Below, in pieces: positions 44,200 through 52,011 of a stretch of DNA of 64,000 nucleotides. The notes below the pieces were generated by a model that did not search any database, had not been told where the DNA came from, and worked only from the letters and a program-made list of their open reading frames with translations. The DNA lies in IMG/VR virus record IMGVR_UViG_3300030390_001134, positions 1 to 64,000 of that record; one strand, 5' to 3'. The DNA is from a virus. Each line of letters opens with the position of its first letter. The stretch's first letter is position 1. A program made the position numbers and the translations under genes.

Positions 44200-45224
44200 C
44201 ATTAATAACAGCAATGATGCTGTCCTGTTTAATATGCTCAGGACAAGGTTTAAAAAAAGCGTTTAAGTTCTCTACGTTTTACACTGCTGTTAACGGAGGC
44301 AACTCTGTTGCTGATCAAACAGTGTGGTCTGTGGGTAATGGTTTAAACTTTACTAACATAGAAACTCCTTACGACTACAGTCTTACAATGGGTGTTCGTA
44401 AAATAGCTAGGTTTGGATACGAGAACAGAGCACAAACCTTCTATGATGGAAGTGAAACATCATGGGCAGACGGAGCTAATGTAGGTAAACGTAATGGCTT
44501 AGAGTTTTTAGCTGAGGTTAAATACAAAAGACAAATGGGTCAAGAGTTTCTTGATCAAAACCATTTCCTAAGATATGTAGGGGATAAGTACATTGTTAAA
44601 GGAGAATATCTACAAGATGGCTTTGCAGATATATCTTACTTTGAGATCTCACAGAGATACAGGCAGAAGATAGGTGAGAAGTTTTCTTTTAATATAGGTA
44701 TAGCTCAAAGAGCTTCTGAGCCGTATGGTTACAACCCGCTAGCTGAGTGGTCATTGAATAACAATGATATACACTACACATACTTAGCTTTACAAGAGGG
44801 TTACACAGTGGACGTACCTAACAACGAATACTTTTCTCCTGATGGAGAAAGCGTAGCTACAAGTACAGAGGTGTGGGAGGCGGTTGTTATACCTGAGGTT
44901 ATATCTGACTATGTAGACAGGAAAAGATCAGGGCTAGACAAACTGATACAACACTCTGTCATAGCTGGGTTTGACTACTACCACTACACAGATGACTTTT
45001 GGTTGCACGCTTGGGGTAACGTTATGCCCTACCATTTAGACAGCGGAAATGAATTTATGTATCACAACTCTGTAGGTGGGCAATGGCTTGATTATTCAGG
45101 TGGGGCAATAGTTGGGTACAGGTATAATAAACATTTAGGATTATTCTTAGAAGGTAAATATAACAAGTACTGGAATAGAGAGTGGTACAACTTTAAGTGT
45201 GGTGTAAATTATGTAATCTTTTAA
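44181..45224 (+). CDS. Exported outer-membrane beta-barrel-like protein
   Basis: The 347-aa product has a signal peptide (MLLSRLTLITAMMLSCLICS, cleavage probably before GQG). It then has many alternating polar/hydrophobic strands with aromatic ends (FSFNIGIAQ, SVIAGFDYYHY, GAIVGYRYNKHLGLFLEGKY). It ends in YVIF, the terminal Phe seen in outer-membrane barrels. It overlaps the giant gene by 19 bp. A phage barrel could mask or replace the receptor, causing superinfection exclusion, or help lysis. No homologous host gene is identified. Confidence 0.6.
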   Translation: MLLSRLTLITAMMLSCLICSGQGLKKAFKFSTFYTAVNGGNSVADQTVWSVGNGLNFTNIETPYDYSLTMGVRKIARFGYENRAQTFYDGSETSWADGANVGKRNGLEFLAEVKYKRQMGQEFLDQNHFLRYVGDKYIVKGEYLQDGFADISYFEISQRYRQKIGEKFSFNIGIAQRASEPYGYNPLAEWSLNNNDIHYTYLALQEGYTVDVPNNEYFSPDGESVATSTEVWEAVVIPEVISDYVDRKRSGLDKLIQHSVIAGFDYYHYTDDFWLHAWGNVMPYHLDSGNEFMYHNSVGGQWLDYSGGAIVGYRYNKHLGLFLEGKYNKYWNREWYNFKCGVNYVIF

Positions 45225-45227
45225 GAT

Positions 45228-45509
45228 ATGGCTAAAGATGGATACGAAGGACCTCTAAAAATTACAGAGGAAGCTTACGCAAGGCGTAACAGAAAAATGA
45301 GAAAGGATAATCCTGGTATGGCTAGCAGAAAAACTAGTGGTACTCATCCTGATAGAGTTAAGTTTGCCTGTAGGTTTGGAGCTCAAAACCACCCTATGAA
45401 AACCGCTAAAGGAGAGCCGACTCCTTACGCTATGGCATTAAAAAAATGGGGTTTTGGTAGCGCGCAAGCTGCTAAAAACTTTTGCAAAAAACATAAAAAG
45501 AAAAAGTAA
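45228..45509 (+). CDS. Small basic late protein
   Basis: The 93-aa product contains FACRFGAQNHPMKTAKGEPT and ALKKWGFGSAQAAKNFCKKH. I associate this pattern with a widespread small DUF family of phages and large viruses, function unknown. It is strongly basic and helical at the C-terminus. The start of the next gene overlaps its stop. Confidence 0.6.
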   Translation: MAKDGYEGPLKITEEAYARRNRKMRKDNPGMASRKTSGTHPDRVKFACRFGAQNHPMKTAKGEPTPYAMALKKWGFGSAQAAKNFCKKHKKKK

Positions 45510-45775
45510 TGGCTTTTAAAATGAAAGGTATTCCACACTTTACTAAAAATAAAGAGGAGTGGAAAGGAGCAACGCATAAAATGGATGACGGATCGTTGCA
45601 CACGGGAAAGACTCATAACAAGGACAGTAAAAAGCTCTTTCACAAAGGTGATTCCGCTTTAAGAAAACGAGGTCTATGGGACAACATACATGCTAAAAGA
45701 AAACGCGGTGGTAAAATGCGTAAAAAAGGAGATCCAGGAGCTCCAACAGAAAAAGCAATAAGAGACTCTCAATAA
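45509..45775 (+). CDS. MAFK-type small basic protein 4
   Basis: The 88-aa product begins MAFKMKGIPHFTKNKEEWKG. The last half has GLWDNIHAKRKRGGKMRKKG and GDPGAPTEKAIRDSQ, a pattern I associate with small basic virion proteins of viruses with large genomes. With its neighbour at 45228 it forms a pair of Lys-rich proteins, perhaps packaged. Confidence 0.6.
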   Translation: MAFKMKGIPHFTKNKEEWKGATHKMDDGSLHTGKTHNKDSKKLFHKGDSALRKRGLWDNIHAKRKRGGKMRKKGDPGAPTEKAIRDSQ

Positions 45776-45782
45776 ATAAAAC

Positions 45783-46067
45783 ATGGCAAAGCAAATAAGT
45801 GAGGACACTAAGGTAACATTAGACCTCAAGACGATTGGAATAGCGGGTGCAGGGTTAGCTGCTTTAATAGGGATGTGGTTTGCATTACAAGCTGATATAG
45901 CTCTGGCTAAAGAATTACCTGAGCCTACACCACCAGAAATTTCACGTATGGAATTTGATATGAAGGATAAGCTAGTGCGCCAAACTATTATGACAACTCA
46001 AGAAGACGTTAAGGAATTGAAAGATGACTTAGATCGCATTGAAGAGAAAATAGACAAACTAAAATAA
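45783..46067 (+). CDS. Membrane-anchored coiled-coil protein (spanin- or holin-like)
   Basis: The 94-aa product has one membrane span (IGIAGAGLAALIGMWFALQA, about residues 18-37), a Pro-rich link (LPEPTPPEISR) and a C-terminal coiled coil (ETVKELKDD-like, residues 70-94). This is the topology of Rz-type inner-membrane spanins. I recall near-identical proteins in marine phage contigs. No outer-membrane partner lies inside it; the lipoprotein-like export genes nearby could serve. Confidence 0.5.
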   Translation: MAKQISEDTKVTLDLKTIGIAGAGLAALIGMWFALQADIALAKELPEPTPPEISRMEFDMKDKLVRQTIMTTQEDVKELKDDLDRIEEKIDKLK

Positions 46068-46073
46068 AATATT

Positions 46074-46448
46074 ATGAGACTTAAAATAGGCTTCAAGACG
46101 GCTTTGCAGGTGTATCTTATATTGTTTTTAGCTGCGATGTTCTTTGCTAGCAGTGCTAAAGCACAGAACCCTTGCAACAGTGATATATGTGTAGTACAGT
46201 TTAACGCTAGTTGGAACGGATCTAATAGTGTAGAATACCTAGATAAATTGACTGAGTGTAACGTAATGAACGTTAGTATCGACGAAGGCACGTGGCAGAA
46301 AGACTTTGGTATTGTTGTTGTACCTACTATTATAGTTTTTAACGGCAAGGAAGTCGAAAGGTTTCAAGCTAACATCATGATGCAGATGGAGGCTACAAAG
46401 AAAGATATACAAGGCGTTATAGACGAAATTATATATAGCGATTTTTAA
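46074..46448 (+). CDS. Exported thioredoxin-fold protein without CxxC
   Basis: The 124-aa product has a signal peptide of about 31 aa ending AKAQ, then a thioredoxin-like core. CVVQFNASWNGSNSVEYLDK stands where thioredoxins have VDFWAxWCGPC, and IVVVPTIIVFNGKEVERFQA supplies the cis-Pro and last strands. The active-site Cys pair is replaced (WNGSNS), so it cannot act as an oxidoreductase. Two Cys in the mature N-terminus (PCNSDIC) may form a structural disulfide. Probably a periplasmic binding partner or inhibitor. Confidence 0.65.
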   Translation: MRLKIGFKTALQVYLILFLAAMFFASSAKAQNPCNSDICVVQFNASWNGSNSVEYLDKLTECNVMNVSIDEGTWQKDFGIVVVPTIIVFNGKEVERFQANIMMQMEATKKDIQGVIDEIIYSDF

Positions 46449-46449
46449 C

Positions 46450-48588
46450 ATGAAGAGTTTTTTATTATGTTTATTTTTAATACCACTAACGTTTCTAACT
46501 CAAGAGAGTTGGGTTAACGTAGTTGTACAAACAGATCAGTATGGAGGTGAGACGACTTGGGAGATATATCAAGATAGTCAACTAGTAGCGGTATCACCGC
46601 CTTACCAAAACAATTCTTACAACGAAACCTTAGTTGAGTTACCCGTTGGGCAATACAACTTAGTTGTGTACGACGCTTTTGGTGATGGTATATGCTGTGA
46701 CTTTGGACCTGGTTATTTTGGTTTAACAAACTCTTGTGGATTAGATACGTTTGTATATGACTTTAACACTCCGCAGGCTACTGTATTTTTTGAGCTAACA
46801 GAATGTGAGCAACCTGTATATGGGTGTTTACAGCCTAACGCTTTAAACTACAATCCATGGGCTAACACCCCAACGCCGTGTAACTTTCCGCCAATGCCAT
46901 GTGGTGAGGGTCAGACAAACATACTTTCGTTTTTCACACCTGATAGTTACCCAGCAGAAACAAGTTGGGAGATAACTGTTAACGGTGACTCGCTAACGTC
47001 TGGTGGTGGTGGTACAACTGGTATAACTGAACCCACGTATCACTGCGTGAACGAGGGTGATACAGTTGTAGCTAGTATATACGATTTATATGGAGATGGT
47101 ATGTGTGGTACTTGTTGGGGTGGAGTAGATGGGTTTTTTAACGTAACAACACTATGTGGGGATAGTATATTTATGGCTGGTGGTACAATGGAGTTTGATA
47201 CATTATACTCAGAGCCCTATGTAGTACAACCTTGTGCGCCCGCGTTCTTAACAGGATGTACAGATAGTTTGTTTGTAGAGTATAGCCCTAATGCACAGGT
47301 TAACGATGGAAGTTGTGTGACTGAGATAGCTTTAGGTTGTATACAAGAAGATGCTCTAAACTACGATCCACTAGCTAACACTATGGAAACAGAAAGCATG
47401 TGTAGTTATGATCTCGTTATAACAGATGGCGGGGCTGACGGGTGGTTTGGTAGTTGGCTAGGGTTTACACAAGGTGGTAACTTGTATGGTCCATATCAAA
47501 TGGGACCTGACGACGGGTATGAAGAAACGTTTGAGGTAGCTTTAAACTCTAATGAAGAGGTTAAGGTTTACTTCTTTACAGAAGGTAACGCGGAAACTAC
47601 AGCTGCTCAGTGTGGGTTTAGATTAGAAGGTCCTAACGGTATTATAGCTCAGAGTGGAACTAACCCTTGGACAGATAGGTTGAAAAAATTTCCGTTCTCT
47701 TACAGTGCTACGCCTACATGTTCTAACTACTGCATTGCTCCGGTACTTGGTTGTGTTGACGTTGAAGCTTGTAACTTTGATACCTTAGCAAACGTAGACC
47801 ACGGATGTGTCTACCCTATAGAATACTACGACTGTGATAACCTGTGTAACAGTGATATAGATAACGACGGTGTGTGTGACGAGCTAGAGATAGTGGGTTG
47901 CATGGATCAAACCGCTTTTAATTATAATGAGTTAGCTACAGATCCAGCTGACTGTGAACCACTAATATTCGGATGTACAGATGCCACGCAGTATAACTAT
48001 AACCCAGAAGCTAACACGGACAACGGTAGCTGTATTCCTTACATTGACGGTTGTACTGATAGCAATGCCTTTAATTATGATCCGCTGGCTACTGCTGACA
48101 ACGGCTCGTGTATTGAAATCGTGGAAGGGTGTGCCGATCTTCAAGCGTACAACTACGAAGTCCTAGTTAATATACCAGACCCAGAGTCTTGTTTATACGA
48201 AGCTGTAGGTTGTGTCACCGGTTTAGGTGAGCCATATGGAGATGGTTATTGGCTCAACGATATGTGCTTCGCTTGGTTGATTCAAGCTGACCCATATTGC
48301 TGCGAAGAGGAGTGGGATAACACATGTCAAGAGACATTTGATTACTGCTCCGCTACTGGTATAGAAGCTATACTAGCTAGAGATGATTTAGTGATGTACC
48401 CTAACCCAGTTGGTAACGTACTTAACATAAATAAAAACGTTGATCTAGACGTGTTCGATTCTGCAGGACGTGTTATCGTATCTAAAACAAATATAAACGC
48501 GATAGACGCATCTCTATGGGATCCAGGGATGTACACAGTGCGGATTGTTTGGAACAACCGAATTGTAATCAAAAAGATTATTAAATAA
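46450..48588 (+). CDS. Secreted Cys-repeat protein with T9SS type A sorting domain
   Basis: The 712-aa product has a signal peptide (about 18 aa), beta domains, and at least eight Cys repeats of the form GCxDxxAxNYNPxAxxxxGSC (for example GCTDATQYNYNPEANTDNGS). The last 65 residues match the type A T9SS sorting domain: MYPNPVGNVLNI, FDSAGRVIVS, DASLWDPGMYTVRI and KKIIK. Type IX secretion would export it through the host outer membrane and remove the tail. It opens the tail-fibre block. It could be a released factor, a surface shield or a virion part; transfer from the host is likely. Confidence 0.8.
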   Translation: MKSFLLCLFLIPLTFLTQESWVNVVVQTDQYGGETTWEIYQDSQLVAVSPPYQNNSYNETLVELPVGQYNLVVYDAFGDGICCDFGPGYFGLTNSCGLDTFVYDFNTPQATVFFELTECEQPVYGCLQPNALNYNPWANTPTPCNFPPMPCGEGQTNILSFFTPDSYPAETSWEITVNGDSLTSGGGGTTGITEPTYHCVNEGDTVVASIYDLYGDGMCGTCWGGVDGFFNVTTLCGDSIFMAGGTMEFDTLYSEPYVVQPCAPAFLTGCTDSLFVEYSPNAQVNDGSCVTEIALGCIQEDALNYDPLANTMETESMCSYDLVITDGGADGWFGSWLGFTQGGNLYGPYQMGPDDGYEETFEVALNSNEEVKVYFFTEGNAETTAAQCGFRLEGPNGIIAQSGTNPWTDRLKKFPFSYSATPTCSNYCIAPVLGCVDVEACNFDTLANVDHGCVYPIEYYDCDNLCNSDIDNDGVCDELEIVGCMDQTAFNYNELATDPADCEPLIFGCTDATQYNYNPEANTDNGSCIPYIDGCTDSNAFNYDPLATADNGSCIEIVEGCADLQAYNYEVLVNIPDPESCLYEAVGCVTGLGEPYGDGYWLNDMCFAWLIQADPYCCEEEWDNTCQETFDYCSATGIEAILARDDLVMYPNPVGNVLNINKNVDLDVFDSAGRVIVSKTNINAIDASLWDPGMYTVRIVWNNRIVIKKIIK

Positions 48589-50090
48589 TGAAGTGGATCG
48601 GTGCTCATGTTATAGATAGGGACGTTAGGTTTAACACCGTAAATTTGTACCTACCAGGTGGTATTCAAGACGCGGGCTCAGACACGGATAAATTTTTAGT
48701 ATATGGCGGACAAGGTCTCTTGGGTTATAGAACCGGGGCGGAGGTACTTTCTGATATAGGTGGCTTACCTACGTCTACAAATATACTAGCATTTGACGGT
48801 TCAACTGCCAATGGTGTTTGCACTTTTAAAGATGCAGATGAGATATCTGTTGAGTCAACGCTAACTTTTGACGCATCATCAAGTCCAACGTTGACTATGG
48901 GTGCGGATGACAATGGTAGTTCATTTATAAGAAGGCTAGCTCATAGCGACGGGGCTGGCGGCATACTACAGGTTGAAGCTGGAAGCGCTACGATTGGACA
49001 AACAAACCAAGCGGGTGGAGCCTTAAGGCTAGCTGGCGGTCAGTCAACTGGATCTGGAGCTGGAGGAAGCGTAACGCTTTTTACGTCACCAGCAGGAGGT
49101 AGCGGTGTGAGTTTGAACGGCTATACTAACTCTTGGGTGTTTGGAGCTGATGGATCTTTTACAACCGAGGGTGGTATTACAACAGGCACAACATCATTTG
49201 TTAATGCAAGTGGTGTAGTACAGGTTGCTACTCAAGGCACTATTGATCACGATTCATTGGCAAACTTTTCAGCTGACGAGCATTATACTCAAGCTAATAT
49301 CGTGGCTACAGGTACTATAGCTAGTGGGACATGGGAAGGCACGGATATAGGTGTGGCTCACGGCGGAACAGGTTTATCAACTGTTGGTACTAATGAAATA
49401 TTAACAGGTAACGGGACGGGGGCTTTAACATCTGAAGCTAATTTAACTTTTGCATTAGATCGTTTAATCATTGGTGCTGATGCTGAAATAACGCCTCAGA
49501 TAAGATTTAGAAACGACGAAAATACTGTCAACATTGGGGTGTCTGACTCTTCTGACAACTTAATTAGCGGCTCAGCAGACGGAGACTTTGTTATTAACTG
49601 TACAGGAGATCACAACGTTTTATTTGGTCAAAACAATGCAATAGCCGCAAAAATAGACACTGACAGTAATTTTAATATTAACCGCAGATTTACTGTTACA
49701 GGTGACACGGACGGAACATACGAAGGGGATGTAGTGTATTTTGGTGGGACAACATCTATGACAGTTGGGACTATATACCACTACAAATCTGACGGCACGT
49801 GGGAGGTGGCAAACGCTAACGCAGCGGCGACATCTGATGGTTTACTTGGTGTGGCTTTAGGTGCGGCTTCTGATACTAATGGAATGCTTTTAAGAGGTAT
49901 GGTTACTTTAGATCATGACCCTGGAGCAGTTGGAGACGTTTTGTATTTAAGTAACACTAATGGGGACGCTTCATCCACAGCCCCGTCAGACAACAACGAT
50001 ATAGTAAGAGTAATAGGATACTGCTTACACGCGTCAAATGGCCAGATTTGGTTTAACCCAGACAATACGTTTGTAGAAGTAACAGCATAA
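48588..50090 (+). CDS. Tail fibre protein
   Basis: The 500-aa product opens MKWIGAHVIDRDVRFNTVNL and has Gly/Thr/Ser-rich repeats. A segment typical of marine phage fibres, GVAHGGTGLSTVGTNEILTG, lies near residue 260. The C-terminal part is a beta-rich head. It probably forms a trimeric fibre for host binding. Overlaps the preceding stop by one base. Confidence 0.65.
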   Translation: MKWIGAHVIDRDVRFNTVNLYLPGGIQDAGSDTDKFLVYGGQGLLGYRTGAEVLSDIGGLPTSTNILAFDGSTANGVCTFKDADEISVESTLTFDASSSPTLTMGADDNGSSFIRRLAHSDGAGGILQVEAGSATIGQTNQAGGALRLAGGQSTGSGAGGSVTLFTSPAGGSGVSLNGYTNSWVFGADGSFTTEGGITTGTTSFVNASGVVQVATQGTIDHDSLANFSADEHYTQANIVATGTIASGTWEGTDIGVAHGGTGLSTVGTNEILTGNGTGALTSEANLTFALDRLIIGADAEITPQIRFRNDENTVNIGVSDSSDNLISGSADGDFVINCTGDHNVLFGQNNAIAAKIDTDSNFNINRRFTVTGDTDGTYEGDVVYFGGTTSMTVGTIYHYKSDGTWEVANANAAATSDGLLGVALGAASDTNGMLLRGMVTLDHDPGAVGDVLYLSNTNGDASSTAPSDNNDIVRVIGYCLHASNGQIWFNPDNTFVEVTA

Positions 50091-50752
50091 TGCCTACTTT
50101 AAATGTAAATAGGCAGGGTGTTGGTACAGGAATTTCTAACGGTAACTTTAATACAGCTAGGACAAACGCGGCTTCAGCTGTTACAGATGGCATTACAGGC
50201 GAGTTTGATGTTCAGTACTTTGCTACAGGTAGAACAAAGAGATTCAAAAGAGTTTTTCTACATTTTGACACAAGTGGAATAACTGGAACTGTAAGCGCAG
50301 CACACATAGACATAAATGGAGGTAGTGTAGCCAATGCTGATCCTAATGATACCATTATGATAAAAAGCACCGCTTTTGGCGGTGACGGTGGGACAGCTTT
50401 AGCTACCTCAGATCATTTTAGTTCGTTAGATTACAGCACGGCATACTCTAGTGAGTTAACTACTTGGTCAACAGGTAATAATGAATATACTTTAACAGCG
50501 GCAGCTTTAGCTGATATAAAAAACAACGATCACTTTACTTTAGCTATAGTAGATCACGATAACGACTACGCTAATTCAGCTACTACAGGAGTTGCTGATG
50601 TTACCATAGACTTTGATGTAACGATAACCTTGGATTACACTTTAGCCGCAACCGGGTATAGCCATGATATAAACGGTGTCGCAGCTGCTAGTATAGGAAA
50701 AGTAATAAGCGTGGCGACAGCTAATATAGGAAAAATAAATTCAGTAGATTAA
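50090..50752 (+). CDS. Beta-sandwich tail or fibre protein
   Basis: The 220-aa product contains RVFLHFDTSGITGTVSAAHI and a strand-rich remainder in the style of DNRLRE/CBM96-like jelly rolls, which bind polysaccharide. It ends in a short repeat-like tail (ASIGKVISVATANIGKINSV). Position between fibre genes supports a receptor-binding or chaperone-like role. Confidence 0.55.
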   Translation: MPTLNVNRQGVGTGISNGNFNTARTNAASAVTDGITGEFDVQYFATGRTKRFKRVFLHFDTSGITGTVSAAHIDINGGSVANADPNDTIMIKSTAFGGDGGTALATSDHFSSLDYSTAYSSELTTWSTGNNEYTLTAAALADIKNNDHFTLAIVDHDNDYANSATTGVADVTIDFDVTITLDYTLAATGYSHDINGVAAASIGKVISVATANIGKINSVD

Positions 50753-50753
50753 A

Positions 50754-51050
50754 ATGGAATACGGATTACACCATATAACGTCAGCAACAACAACCACGTT
50801 GATACCTATACATGGATCAGGTGGAGCTATTAAATCGATAAGTATAGCCAACCAGCACGACACAACTGCAGCGCATGTAGACTTATATTTAGATGACGGT
50901 ACAAATACATCGTATATAGTAAAAAGCGCCTTGATATATTCTGGAACTGCCATGGTTTTAGATCACAACATATCTTTTGACAATTCAGTACTAGGATTAA
51001 AACTAACCACTGTTGGAAGTGGTTTACCTATATCAGTAATTATAAAATAA
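50754..51050 (+). CDS. Small fibre-tip-like protein
   Basis: The 98-aa product is one beta domain with IKSISIANQHDTTAAHVDLY followed by LDDGTNT. The same pattern closes the 2643-aa tail protein, so this may be the free version of a tail-end domain. No enzyme motif. Confidence 0.55.
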   Translation: MEYGLHHITSATTTTLIPIHGSGGAIKSISIANQHDTTAAHVDLYLDDGTNTSYIVKSALIYSGTAMVLDHNISFDNSVLGLKLTTVGSGLPISVIIK

Positions 51051-51655
51051 TGTACACAAGAGAACAAATTAAAGAGGCTTTAGAAGCTAAAGGTTATAAG
51101 TTTTTTGAAGAAGGAGACTACAACGTGAATATCGTTGGAATAAGAAACTCTGAAACAGAAGGCAAAGTCACAAACAGATTCGATGACTTAATGACGGTGT
51201 CGTACAAGATCGACGGAGAGTGGCAGTATCACGAGTTTGATTGCACTACAGACCCAGGCACTCATTGGGTTGACAATTGCGCTTACTCTAAAAAAGGGGT
51301 GGCTATACTTAGGCCTGATCAATACCGCAAGTCACACAAAATTAGAAAGCACCTAGGGCAATACGAAGCTTTAGGACAGCAAAATCCTGTTACAGTGTAT
51401 AGAGATCCAAATAAGGATGCGGTGTATGACCTTAACGAAGACACCACTCAAACAGGTTTGTTTGGTATTAACATTCACAGGGCTTCAAAATACGCGGGTA
51501 AGAAATCCACCCGAATAAACAAGTGGTCTGCTGGTTGTCAAGTGATTGCAGCTAATGATGATTGGACTAAATTTATGAAGATCATGAGAAAAGCTAGACT
51601 TATCTGGAGCAACAACTTTACATACACTTTAATAAATTCTAAAGATATTACATGA
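51050..51655 (+). CDS. L,D-transpeptidase-like lysis enzyme candidate
   Basis: The 201-aa product contains LFGINIHRASKYAGKK and INKWSAGCQVI (about residues 138-165). This is close to the YkuD site, an upstream His and then S-x-G-C with catalytic Cys. No signal peptide. In phages such folds act as peptidoglycan hydrolases. It is TGA/ATG-coupled to the exported gene after it, and is the only candidate endolysin in the window. Confidence 0.6.
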   Translation: MYTREQIKEALEAKGYKFFEEGDYNVNIVGIRNSETEGKVTNRFDDLMTVSYKIDGEWQYHEFDCTTDPGTHWVDNCAYSKKGVAILRPDQYRKSHKIRKHLGQYEALGQQNPVTVYRDPNKDAVYDLNEDTTQTGLFGINIHRASKYAGKKSTRINKWSAGCQVIAANDDWTKFMKIMRKARLIWSNNFTYTLINSKDIT

Positions 51656-52011
51656 AGTACATATTCGCATTAATATTATCAATGACTTTTACTGGTTTAT
51701 TCAGCCAGTGTAACCAACACGTATTCACCTCAGTAGGTGCCACAGAGTGGACGAGCTTTGAATACGTAGATTGTGATGGAGAAGATCACGCTTTTGGTTT
51801 ACCTGCAGGAGGATATACTATAATATTCTGCGCAGACATAGGTACAGCTTTTGCTTTAAACGGAGATGGGTTTGTATATCCATTAATGACAGAGCATCCT
51901 AACTACGCATCATGTGCGCAACCTGTTTGTCAGGGGGACTTCGATGAGGATGGTGTAGTGGGAGTAAGCGATTTACAAGTGTTTTTATCAAACTACGGAG
52001 CATGCGATTAA
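51652..52011 (+). CDS. Exported protein with dockerin-like calcium loop
   Basis: The 119-aa product has a signal peptide (MKYIFALILSMTFTGLFSQ), a small Cys-containing beta domain and a C-terminal dockerin/EF-hand-like loop, GDFDEDGVVGVSDLQVFLSN, with Asp at the calcium positions. Such a motif is common near the C-terminus of secreted Bacteroidota proteins. It overlaps both neighbours, which also look exported or lytic. Role unknown; surface attachment is possible. Confidence 0.6.
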   Translation: MKYIFALILSMTFTGLFSQCNQHVFTSVGATEWTSFEYVDCDGEDHAFGLPAGGYTIIFCADIGTAFALNGDGFVYPLMTEHPNYASCAQPVCQGDFDEDGVVGVSDLQVFLSNYGACD

